From Eretmocerus hayati (taxonomy: Eukaryota; Arthropoda; Insecta; Hymenoptera; Aphelinidae), in contig CM056743.1 of NCBI GenBank assembly GCA_029851415.1, forward strand, positions 120,310,305 through 120,374,304: DNA of 64,000 nucleotides, given 5' to 3'. The notes below the pieces were generated by a model. It was not told the DNA's origin, did not search any database, and worked only from the letters and a program-made list of their open reading frames with translations. Below, in pieces: positions 46,090 through 55,868 of this stretch (the first letter of the stretch is position 1; each line of letters starts with the position of its first letter). The position numbers and the translations under genes were made by a program.

Positions 46090-46798
46090 TAAGGTAAAGG
46101 CGCCAGTAGTGGAACACGGCTAGTTGGGCGCCTATAGTGGAACACCCAATTCACATGGGTTTTTAACCGCAAAAAGTCGATCCATCATCAGAGTAAAAAT
46201 TACACAGTGTTCTTTGATATTATAAATTTCAAATCGATGCCCTGCAACACCCGTAAAAGCTTCATAAATCAAAAGAAAAAATCATGAAAAATATAAGCTC
46301 ATAAGCACCCTTTAGAGGCTGTTCCACTGTAGGAGCCTTCCTCAAAAAAGGAGCCTATAGTGGAACAAGAGTGTGCCCTCAACTGGAACAGATTTTATAT
46401 ATTCGCTATATTGAAAAACCTTCCGGGTATCGATTTTTTCCGGTCGCGCGTCATTTATTTTATACAGATCAGGACAAACAAACCACTAATTGTCTACCAA
46501 ATATTTTCAGAATGACTCCAAAGCGCTGTTCCACTATAGGAGACTTTTCACGTTCCATTGAGGGCACCGAGCTCAGGATTGGTTGTTCCACTACAGGGGA
46601 CAACGGATCCTTTCGTGAACATTCAATTACTCTTATTGTATACAAGTAATCAACTTGTACCTTTTTTCAATATATGCAGAAAGAGTTTATCTATAAGATG
46701 CGTTACTTCCCGTTCGCGAGAAACTCAAATATCATTCGAAATATAGAAATTACTGATTAGAGCTCATTTTTTGTTCCACTACTGGCGACTTTACCTTA
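46090..46798. mobile_element. MITE of the AGTGGAACA family, 709 bp
   Basis: TAAGGTAAAGGCGCCAGTAG then TGGAACA at the left is inverted as TGTTCCACTACTGGCGACTT and TACCTTA at the right. The interior has at least five more copies of the TGTTCCACTATAGG-like word in both orientations (near 46130, 46320, 46355, 46530, 46585). This pattern resembles multiple subterminal transposase sites. A 26-bp palindrome, CCTTAGGCCGTGC and its complement, abuts the right end. Confidence 0.6.
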
Positions 46799-46892
46799 GG
46801 CCGTGCGCACGGCCTAAGGTATGGCACAACCCCTACAAGGGCATTCGATTCAACGACGTCATCAGATAAATACTGAGGTGTGCCAAAAAACC

Positions 46893-48703
46893 ATTTTTTG
46901 TTATTCTGTGCGCAAAAATGGCCGTTTAGACGCAAGTGTGCGTGTGCAAATGGCCCATTTGGGCACGGATTCTCATTTGCACAGTGCGCAAATGACTCAT
47001 TTGCACACGGTAGTGCGCAAATATCCATTTGCGCACTGCGTAAACGATGAAACAGTGTGCAAATGGGACGTTTACGCACAGTTTGCTTACCAAATTTGGA
47101 TTGATGGTTGATCATCCTATACTCAATAGATATATTTAACTAGAGTGAGATTTGTAGATTTATGGCTGTAAATATGTAGAAAAATAACAAGAATCTGGAT
47201 ATGTTGAAAATCATGCCTAAATGCAAGTAGTACAAGCAAGTAAAGTAAAAACTGCTTCAGTCTTTTTCAAGACTTTTTTCTTATATATTTTTCAAAATTT
47301 TTTTTCAGTCGGGGGGCTCCGCCCCCCGAACCCCCCGGCGGGGGCTTCGCCCCCTGCACCCCCACCAGGGGCTGCCGCCCCTGGACCCCGCACTGCGCCC
47401 TTCTCCACGCCCTAACATCATCTCCGGTCAAAGGAGTGATTAACCGACATATTGTGGATATTCAATTTACTTTGGATAATACTAGACATTGTGAAACCAT
47501 AATTATATTCAAAATATGGGTGTTTCAACGTGATGACGATAAGCTCTGTCCCGTTCAAAATAATACATGAAGTATACGATTTAATGGATCTACGGATCAA
47601 TTTCTCGTAATACTCAATATAACTAAAGAGAACAGAAATTAAGAGAATTCCTTCACCCCAGAGCAAAAAAATCCGCGACTTTTTTCTAGGGTTTTGGGCG
47701 AGTTACATTTTTGCTCACAGCAATAACAAAATAGTATATTAAGCAACAAGGGTGCCAACAGATATTTGCGCACGAGTCCCCGCAACGAGTGTGCAAATGG
47801 TCCGTTTGCACACGAGTGCGGGGACGAGAGCGCAAATGTCGGCACCCGAGTTGCTTACGATATTTTTTGTTATTGCTGTGAGCAAAAATGTAACTCGCCC
47901 AAAACCCTAGAAAAAAGTCGCGGATTTTTTTGCTCTGGGGTGAAGGAATTCTCTTAATTTCTGTTCTCTTTAGTTATATTGAGTATTACGAGAAATTGAT
48001 CCGTAGATCCATTAAATCGTATACTTCATGTATTATTTTGAACGGGACAGAGCTTATCGTCATCACGTTGAAACACCCATATCTTGAATATAATTATGGT
48101 TTCACAATGTCTAGTATTATCCAAAGTAAATTGAATATCCACAATATGTCGGTTAATCACTCCTTTGACCGGAGATGATGTTAGGGCGTGGAGAAGGGCG
48201 CAGTGCGGGGTCCAGGGGCGGCAGCCCCTGGTGGGGGTGCAGGGGGCGAAGCCCCCGCCGGGGGGTTCGGGGGGCGGAGCCCCCCGACTGAAAAAAAATT
48301 TTGAAAAATATATAAGAAAAAAGTCTTGAAAAAGACTGAAGCAGTTTTTACTTTACTTGCTTGTACTACTTGCATTTAGGCATGATTTTCAACATATCCA
48401 GATTCTTGTTATTTTTCTACATATTTACAGCCATAAATCTACAAATCTCACTCTAGTTAAATATATCTATTGAGTATAGGATGATCAACCATCAATCCAA
48501 ATTTGGTAAGCAAACTGTGCGTAAACGTCCCATTTGCACACTGTTTCATCGTTTACGCAGTGCGCAAATGGATATTTGCGCACTACCGTGTGCAAATGAG
48601 TCATTTGCGCACTGTGCAAATGAGAATCCGTGCCCAAATGGGCCATTTGCACACGCACACTTGCGTCTAAACGGCCATTTTTGCGCACAGAATAACAAAA
48701 AAT
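46893..48703. repeat. 1.8-kb palindrome with almost identical arms
   Basis: The arms are symmetrical about 47798 with no length difference. I saw one mismatch over several hundred bases. Each arm contains, from the outside in, a hairpin array built on GTGCGCAAATG, an AT-rich body, and a GC-rich block (GGGGGGCTCCGCCCCCCG and GGCGGGGGCTTCGCCCCC hairpins). The central 140 bases are a shortened copy of the block at 48697-48890. Identical ORFs on opposite strands are mirror artefacts. Confidence 0.85.
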
Positions 48704-49050
48704 ATCGTAAGCAACTCGGGTGCCGACATTTGCGCTCTCGTCCCCGCACTCGTGCGCAAATGAGTTATTTGCGCGCACGGCGCAAACGATGAAACCGTGT
48801 GCAAACGGACCATTTGCACACTCGTTGCGGGGACTCGTGCGCAAATATCTGTTGGCACCCTTGTTGCTTAATATACTATTTTGCAATTTCGTGCGCAAAG
48901 TTGTGCGCAAATCCAACTTTTCTTCATTATCAGCAGTGTGTGAAGTAATGCGGGAAAGACTTCTCGCGCAGTTTCACATTTACGCACCGATTAACTGTGC
49001 GTGAAATCCATTTCTCGCACAGATTGCAATGCGTAAATGTGAATTCTCGC
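48697..49050. repeat. GTGCGCAAATG-type hairpin array, outer block
   Basis: 48697-48890 repeats the palindrome's central block in inverse orientation, with about 45 extra bases including AAATGAGTTATTTGCGCGCA. From 48890 to 49050 the wording drifts to GTGCGTGAAAT, GCGTAAATGTGAA and TCTCGCACA, still as short inverted pairs. No protein is implied. Confidence 0.65.
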
Positions 49051-49599
49051 ACAAGTCACTTGGCATATCTGTGAGATATTTGACGATCTTGAGAGTCTTC
49101 CCCGATCCATGAAACTGAACGGTCCAAAACGTTCCAAGTTAGTTAGTCGTTTTAATCAGTTCTCGTCACCATCCGATCACATTCTTTTGATAAGAATGTC
49201 CGTGATAGAGATGACTGATGAGTTTATATTCCGTTTTGATGTTTGAAAAGATTTTCAGTTTCGATCAACCTAGAAAAAACTCTGAATGTATGCTCTAATG
49301 ATGGTGTAGATATACTCAACCAACGAAAACAGATATTTAGTTTAATACTCAGAGCTCTAATCTTGTCTTCAGTCATTTGAATTTTGTAAGTAAGTCATTG
49401 AAATCATAAAAATTCTGACTAATCTAACTCAAAGACTTGTCATTTGATAACTCACCAAAGAATATCAATTATTAGGAATGATTCTTTTTGAATGATCCAA
49501 TTATATTCATCTGTCCAGCCTTGAATTTTTAATTATTCAAAAATCAACTATGGTTGAAACTGTGCAGTGTCTACGGAATATTTATGAGAGGAAGACTTT
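49051..49599. other. AT-rich spacer
   Basis: Nothing recognisable is seen between the hairpin array and the second GC-rich block. Confidence 0.4.
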
Positions 49600-50000
49600 T
49601 TTAGACCATTTTCGGAATTTTTTTTCAGTCGGAACCCCCCGGCGGGAGCTGTGCCCCCTGCACACCCGCCGGGGCTCCGCCCGGACCCCGTCCCCCGCCC
49701 CGGTCACAGCTTTTGTAGCCGCAGAGATACAACTTTGCGCACTAATTGCAAGAAATAGTATTCACAACACGTGCGAGAAGTTTCCGCACTCGTTGCCGAC
49801 TCGTGCGAGGAGTAAAATACACGCACAGTTTTGAACTTCACGCACACCTAGAAGTACACATTCACGCACGCTCGCGAGCGTACGTAAATATATACTTCTG
49901 GTTGTGCGTAAAATTCAAAAACTGTGCGTGAATTTTATTCTCACACTCGATCGGCAACTTGTGCGGAAATCGCCCTTCTCGCACTTGTTGCGTAATGTAC
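49600..50000. repeat. diverged second copy: GC-rich block plus hairpin array
   Basis: TTTTTTTTCAGTCGGAACCC followed by CCGGCGGGAGC is a diverged form of the GC-rich block at 47300. After it come many CGCAC/GTGCG words as short inverted pairs (for example ACTGTGCGTGAA, CGCACGCTCGCGAGCGTACG). The last part, CAACTTGTGCGGAAATCGCC, also flanks the palindrome at 27760-29758. Confidence 0.55.
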
Positions 50001-50403
50001 TATTTTGGGGGAATCGTCTTGCGCTACTGAGGTTTTACCGGCATCTGTCAAAAAATTTAGAGAAAGTTTTTGCTGCGTATTTCAGAGTGCGATTTGCGTG
50101 AAGAGAAGTAATGTATGAAAAGTACCAATTTCTATTGCTTGAAATTGGTAAAGTGTCTGTGATAATTCCGCTGTACTCAGAGAATAAGCTTACTCAGATC
50201 AGATTTCCTCCATGATTTGACATCTGAAACACATTCGAGATGTCGATTCCAGAGATTCCATGAAGCCAAGATCCGTGAGCAACAAGTTATCAACCACCGT
50301 ATTATCTTTTTTCTACAAAATCTAGATTTCTTCACTTTCGTACACCGCGGCATTAGAGTATGTCTAATTCTAAGACCTGATGGCTTCAATGCCATAAAAT
50401 TTC

Positions 50404-50768
50404 TGTTACAAAACCTGTTTTTGTAATAATTGTTGCTGTGTCGATGTATGACCAGAAGAAATATTTCTCCTTGAAAGGGGTATCCACACATGGTCTCCCG
50501 ACGCAGAATGACTGTCTGGACGCGATCCTGCGTAGACGGTTTTGAGCTGCCACGTCAAGATTTTTGTCTAGGCGAAAAAATCCTTGATTACAGGTTTCTT
50601 GCCTGTAGCAAAGAATTCTGACGTGGTAGCTTAAAACGGACTACAGAACCGTTATCAGATGGTCTTTTTACGTCAGAAAAGCATGTTTGGATACCCCGTG
50701 CCAGGGAAAATCTCATCTTTCGTCATTTTAACACAGAAACAATTATTACAAAAACAGGAGTTTTAACA
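50404..50768. repeat. imperfect foldback, about 365 bp
   Basis: ACCTGTTTTTGTAATAATTG at the left is inverted at the right near 50740-50765. Blocks around GAGCTGCCACGTCA and TGACGTGGTAGCTT also pair. The arms are diverged. Confidence 0.55.
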
Positions 50769-51483
50769 AAAATCTCTTGCATCGAATTGTACTTTTTCCG
50801 GGTACCGGACAATTCTTTTCCTCAAAGGCTGTAACAAAACCAAGGAAATGCGATTTCAAACGTTCGAATCAGTCTATTCTAGACTGTTTCATGATTTTTC
50901 GAAAATTCTCAGCAAAATCGGACTCTTTTCCAGATACTAGGTAAACAAATCAGCTTATACAGCTTCACGATTACATTGTAACGTTCTAAAATGACCAAGA
51001 TCATGTTCAGCAGGCCAAAATACGCCGAAAAACGTATCTTTATTAGTATTTTGACCAAATTTTACTCCCTCGCTAAATAATCATCAACCTCGGAAATCGA
51101 AAGCATACCCAAAAAACAATGTTGTTTGAAACATCGATTTTTGCGATTCAAAAGAAATATCCTGACGTGTAGGGGCAAAACTGAGTACGGATTCGGTTCT
51201 TGCGTCAAAAAATACACGAGAAAATCTTATTATTCTAAGGTAGACTGCAGGCTCATACTTTTATTGTCCAGTGTATTCAGATAGGCATCGAAAAAGTCAT
51301 GAGCAAACATCTGATTTTTGCCCTCAACGCGTCCTTTCTTTCTATACTTTGAAGCATGGAAGAGCTGCGCCTGACGATTTGTACTTGAAAGAAAAATTGG
51401 TGCAGAAAAGCCTGGTGTGAGGTGACCTGAATTTTTTTGGGGAAAACTGGACGAGTGAAATTTTTGGCGAAACCGCGCCCCAG
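50769..51483. other. unassigned stretch
   Basis: The minus-strand frame of 127 codons at 51230-51613 runs into the next palindrome and has no recognised domain. I see no other feature. Confidence 0.35.
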
Positions 51484-52343
51484 AGGCCGAGTCTACATAG
51501 ACGCGCTCACTCTGGGCGCGCGCGCGGTCTCTCCGCTTGCACTCTTTACCCAACCACCGGAGTAGGTACCGAAAATGGGATTTGAAAATATTTTGATGAG
51601 TGTTCCCTCTCAACTTGAGTATCTGCGTGAGTTTGTGAGATGAAAAACGGCCAGTTTATCGCGTAAATCTACCAAAAAATTCATTTGCATCGAATGGAGA
51701 TCGAAAAGTGAGAGACTTGGATGTCGATCGTTGTGCCTAATATCACCAGACCCCCAACTTTTCAGGTTCCTAACTCGCAGCTTATTCAACAATATTCAAC
51801 ATCATTTTGGGTTTTCATTGAGACTTTCTCTAGAAACTGTGAAATGAGCAAAGGTGTGCGGAATTTCGGTTCAGACGAACCGAGCTCTTGCAAATTCACA
51901 AAAGATAACATTTGTGTTACAAGAGTCACTCCTCCGTGAATTTGGGACATCTCGGGTGTTGTTAATCAGGATTTCATACACTTTAGCTCATTATTCAGCT
52001 CCTAGAATAAGTACCAATGGATAACCAAGATATGGTGCTGAATATTGCTGAATGGTTTGCAAGTTAGAGACCTGATGAAAAGTTGGGGGATGCTTATATG
52101 AGACACAACCACGCCTCTCATTTTTCGATCTCTATCCGATGCAAATTAATTCCTTGATCGATTTTCGCAAAAGACTGGCCGTTTTCCATCTCACAAACTC
52201 GCGCTGATACTTCGATTGAGAGGGAACACTCGTCAAAAGATTTTCAAATCCCATTTTCGGTACCTACTCCGGTGTTTAGGTCGAGAGTGCAAGCGGAGAG
52301 CGCGCGCGCGCCCCCAGTGAACGCGTCTATGTAGACTCGGCCT
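51484..52343. repeat. 860-bp foldback element
   Basis: AGGCCGAGTCTACATAGACG at the left is inverted at the right end. The arms continue through a GCGCGCGCG run, CTACTCCGG, and a GAGTGTTCCCTCTCAA block. Arms of about 240 bp flank a non-palindromic middle (about 51730-52105). Confidence 0.75.
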
Positions 52344-52429
52344 AAACCACGCTCAGCGATTCCGAAATACTCTTTAAACATCACTCTTTCGGGTGTCCCG
52401 ATCCAAATCGACCGATTTCGTCCTATACC

Positions 52430-52840
52430 CAGGCAGTCAGCCCCGCTTCGCGATTCAAGCCTATCTGCGGCGCCACTACCGGGTATTTTGCGAACCGTCC
52501 GACTGCCAACATCTGAAGTTCAAATATCGGCGCGCTAGTCAAACTGTATGAGCAAAGTCAGCAAAACGTATTGTTTCAAGTACGCGATAACAGAAATAGA
52601 CATCAAAAGTTATTTCTATTGTCAGATACTCGAAATGAGTCATTTTGCCGACTTTGTTCACATACAGTTCTAATAGCGCCCCGAAGTTTGAAAGACAAAT
52701 GTCGGCAGTCGGACGGTTCGCGAAATACCCGGCGGTGTCGTCAGAAGGTTCATTCGATTACGCCGGCGTGGCCTGGCGTTGCCGCCGTAATCGAATAAAC
52801 CTAGAGTCAGGGCTGACACCTCAAACTTCGATGCCAAAGT
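52430..52840. repeat. foldback element, about 400 bp
   Basis: Blocks near 52440-52560 (GGGTATTTTGCGAACCGTCC, GACTGCC) are inverted near 52690-52740 (GGACGGTTCGCGAAATACCC). The centre is near 52600. A small hairpin inserted in the right arm reads ATTCGATTACG...CGTAATCGAAT. It lies just inside the right end of the 9.3-kb block. Confidence 0.55.
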
Positions 52841-53008
52841 CATGCTCAGCTGTCCCAAAGTACCCGCAAATCATCTTTTTTTGTGATGCTGAGATCGATT
52901 CTGATCAGCTCAATACGCAAAAATGGACGAACAAAGTCGACTCAGACAGGCGCAGACTCAATATTCAATTTCAGACACAAAATGTGTAAGTTATCGCGAT
53001 AATACCCA

Positions 53009-53394
53009 TATATCAATAGTTATTCTTCCCAAAAACGTCTCAACAATAAGTGAGAGTCTATAGCAGTTATTTCATACTGAAACGCGAAAATGGATCGGAA
53101 TGGATGATAAAACTTTTATCCGGACCCGAAATATGAGAATAAAATGGACAATGTCCGGAACTGGATCGAAATGGAATCATTAAATCGTACCCGAGATGCC
53201 AGAAATTGGATTCAAATGGATCGACACTGATTCCAGAAAATGGATCGTTCTGGATACGATTTGAAGATTTTCTATTCCATTCCGATCCATTCCGATCCAA
53301 TCGCTTCCATTCCGATCCGAAAAAACGGATTAAGAATCGACATCTGACTGGACGATTTTTTTTTGTCCAGTTCGATCCCATATTTTCACGAGGG
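53009..53394. repeat. right half of the split palindrome
   Basis: This is the reverse complement of 43285-43670 and ends ...TTTTCACGAGGG. It lies three bases from the end of the BEL LTR at 53398. Confidence 0.85.
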
Positions 53395-53577
53395 TGGTGT
53401 TGGGGTTTTTGAATGAAGAGAGGAGTGGTGATTTTGAACTGTTCGCAAAACTATATTGAGCAATCTAGATCCATGCTCGAGGTGGTGGAGAGTGTGCGGC
53501 GTGTGCGCGATCCACAACAAGACTGACTGAACCGGAGCAAAGCGGGAGGCCTATAGCCGAGCGGCTGAATGTCTATA

Positions 53578-55324
53578 TTAGGTAAGTGTACCCAACTTGC
53601 CCCCATATGCTGATCTCAGGAATGGGCGCTCGTTGACCTTCCCGCAATTTTTTTTTACGTTTGTAATGTTAAAATATGAGAAAATACGTAGTTTTCATCG
53701 ACCCCGGATCATTTCTGCGTTCTGCAGGAAATATAAAGTGAGTTTTCCATTTTTCGTGTTTGCACGGCTAAGAAATCACCGAGGAAATCACGTTCACTAA
53801 AACCGGTGCCAATTTATTTTTATTCGACCAATCTTGACGTACCTTAGCGTATTCGATTCCTTGTCTCGAGACCTTCAAAATTCGCTCTTAGGGTTGCAGA
53901 ACTCTGCTTTGGAGCGATTTGATGTACAAAACACGAAGATGGTTTGAGAATCAAGAAGGCCGACATCGGAGTGTACCCAACATGCCCCCATATAGTTATC
54001 TCAGAAAGGCGTGCAGTATGACTTTTTTTAACAACTCAGAACGTGTTTATCACGTCAAAATAGGTCGGAAACGATGTCTTGGGCCAGCTCAAAGCTACAA
54101 ATGTCGCTGCACGGTGATCCAAACGGATCAAAGCGATTTTATTCACTTCATCGCCGATTTACATTGTTTTAGATGATGGGGGCAAGTTGGGTACACATTT
54201 TTGTAAACTCTCAAAAATCACCTTTTGGGAGAATTGGGGTCTTGCATTTATTTTGACCCCCTCAAGTAAAGGTTTGGCAAATTCGAGCAAATTAAGATAA
54301 GTATTGTGCAATTAGAAAAAAAAATCCCAAAAATTTTTTTCATCTTGCGCAAATTGTTTGAAAGTCAGACGACTTGAGAGTGACCATAGTGGGTGAGCGC
54401 CGTGTGACGTCACACCGATACAGTCGTCGGCTACTGCTATTGTAAACGTATGGCTTGCCAGATTTTTCTCTTATTATCTCCAAATTTCTGAGTGAATAAA
54501 TATATCGTCATGGCTAATAGAATAGAAGAAGGTTTCGTGAAAGCTGATTCAACGCCCCAGAAGTCAGAGGAGCAAAAGCACAGAGGTAAATCTTCAATCT
54601 CAAGAACAAAGCAAGTCTTATATGGTAGTTTTTTGGGCTTCTCAGAATCTGTGGTGGTAACCTCATTACTTGTGTGGGATTCCTAGATCAAAGAGGATAA
54701 AAATTAGACTTGAAATTGATATCAAGCAGTGATCATGACTTTAATTTCACATCATTTAGGAACATAATTTATGTAGCATTGGGACACTAACCTCTGAGTC
54801 CATTGTTGATATACTGACGTTCTTGAATGATTTTTTCACATCTCCTAGACAGAATTAAGACGCTACTGCACACTCTTGCGACATAAGTTAGTAAATTATT
54901 CTCAAAAAATTGTAGGCCAAGACTTTTTCATCAATCTCGTACATTTGAGCATGGGACTGGTTTCAATTTGTATCGGTGTGACGTCACACGGCGCTCACCC
55001 ACTATGGTCACTCTCAAGTCGTCCGACTTTCAAACAATTTGCGCAAGGTGAAGAAAATTTTTGGGAATTTTTCCTCTAATTGCACATTACTCATTCTAAT
55101 TTGCTCGAATTTGCCAAACCTTTTTTTGAGGGGGTCAAAAAAAAATGCAAGACCCCAATTCAAACAGTTCGGCTCCACTTCATCCAAATTGGACGTATCT
55201 TAGCTCATTTTAAAGGCCTTGAGACAAACTTCAAAATGAGTTGAAGTACGTTGGAAAATATTGAGATTAGCCAGAATTATTAAGAAAATGGCTTAATGGG
55301 GGCAAGTTGGGCACACTGACCTTG
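53578..55324. mobile_element. TIR element inserted in the BEL LTR
   Basis: AGGTAAGTGTACCCAACTTG then CCCCCAT at the left is matched by its inverse at the right (two differences). It is flanked by TATA on each side (53574-53577, 55325-55328), so the true duplication may be TA or TATA. A direct repeat of the terminus lies near 53970 and an inverted one near 54180. A 931-bp foldback is nested inside. Confidence 0.7.
54231..55161. repeat. nested foldback element, 931 bp
   Basis: GAATTGGGGTCTTGCAT at the left is inverted at the right. The arms extend about 190 bp through GACCCCCTCAA, AAATTGTTTGAAAGTC and GGTGTGACGTCACAC (itself containing a palindromic TGACGTCA). The middle, 54425-54960, is not palindromic and has no recognised gene. 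Confidence 0.75.
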
Positions 55325-55642
55325 TATATACTGCAGTCGGTTCTACTGCCGGTTGAGCATCTAATGCCACTTGACGGCTTAGCTAATGTATGCGTGAATG
55401 TATGTGTGCTGTCGCGGACATTGTTTGATCGGTGCTACATAAACATCCTCCCACCTCGAGAAAAAAGGAATAAATTTCATTGAAATGAACAAAGGATTTG
55501 ATAAAAGTGTGGAAAATTGAGAGTTCACTTGTAGTGAAGAATATAGAGTCATTATTCAATTTCATCTGGAGAAAATAATCCAAACTGTTCACTGATTTAA
55601 AAAAAATGAAAAATTCATAGATTCTAAGCAACACTGCACAGA

Positions 55643-55868
55643 TCACTCTTCATCTTCACTTTGTGGGCGAAATAATTTCACCAACTTCACAATCGGTCGA
55701 TCCAGGATGGTGGTAGCTGTGCGCACCTGCACGACTCGAACAATCCCATCTTTTCCGGGGAGCGTCTTGATGATTCGGCCCAGTGGCCATCTGGACGGTG
55801 GTGTGATCTCGTTCCTTACTAAAACCAGGTCACCTTCAGCAAAGTTAGGTTGTACTGAGGTCCACTTA
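55643..55868 (-). pseudogene. BEL pol C-terminal domain (DUF5641-type), separated tail
   Basis: About 75 codons from KWTSVQPNF through GDLVLVRNEI and RWPLGRIIKTLPGKDGIVRV to a TGA. This is the characteristic C-terminal domain of BEL/Pao polyproteins. It is cut off from the integrase by the Helitron at 55869-57650. Confidence 0.85.

Larger units (their letters stand above)
43671..53008. mobile_element. 9.3-kb TIR-bounded block, TGGGTATTATCGCGA family
   Basis: Perfect terminal inverted repeats of about 28 bp starting TGGGTATTATCGCGATAACT lie at 43671 and (inverted) 53008, flanked by TA. The same terminus bounds the 1.5-kb element at 34163-35650. The 386-bp flanks are themselves inverted copies of each other, so the insertion appears to sit at the central TA of an older palindrome. 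Inside are at least five other inverted-repeat elements. I recognise no transposase, so it may be a non-autonomous element swollen by later insertions, or two termini joined by rearrangement. Confidence 0.6.
53398..55640 (-). repeat. BEL 3' LTR (about 0.5 kb) split by a 1.7-kb insertion
   Basis: On the minus strand it begins TGTGCAGTG three bases after the pol stop and ends CCCCAACA, giving TG...CA ends. Excluding the insertion it is about 496 bp. The insertion falls at GTATATA, plausibly the TATA box, before a GC-rich downstream part (GCCGCTCGGCTATAGGC). Confidence 0.65.

Noticed and set aside
47221..48375. Identical open frames on opposite strands (for example 47418-47666 and 47930-48178) as a duplicated gene pair
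   Set aside because: They are exact mirror images inside a DNA palindrome, include low-complexity GC hairpins, and carry no domain. The symmetry is of the DNA, not of a gene.
46905..48890. CRISPR-like array of GTGCGCAAATG repeats
   Set aside because: The repeats are inverted, variable, without uniform spacers, and lie in an insect-type genome.
43285..53394. Polinton/Maverick element because of long inverted ends and about 10 kb size
   Set aside because: No DNA polymerase, integrase, packaging ATPase or capsid frame is visible inside, and the inner terminus matches a short TA-target element elsewhere in the window.
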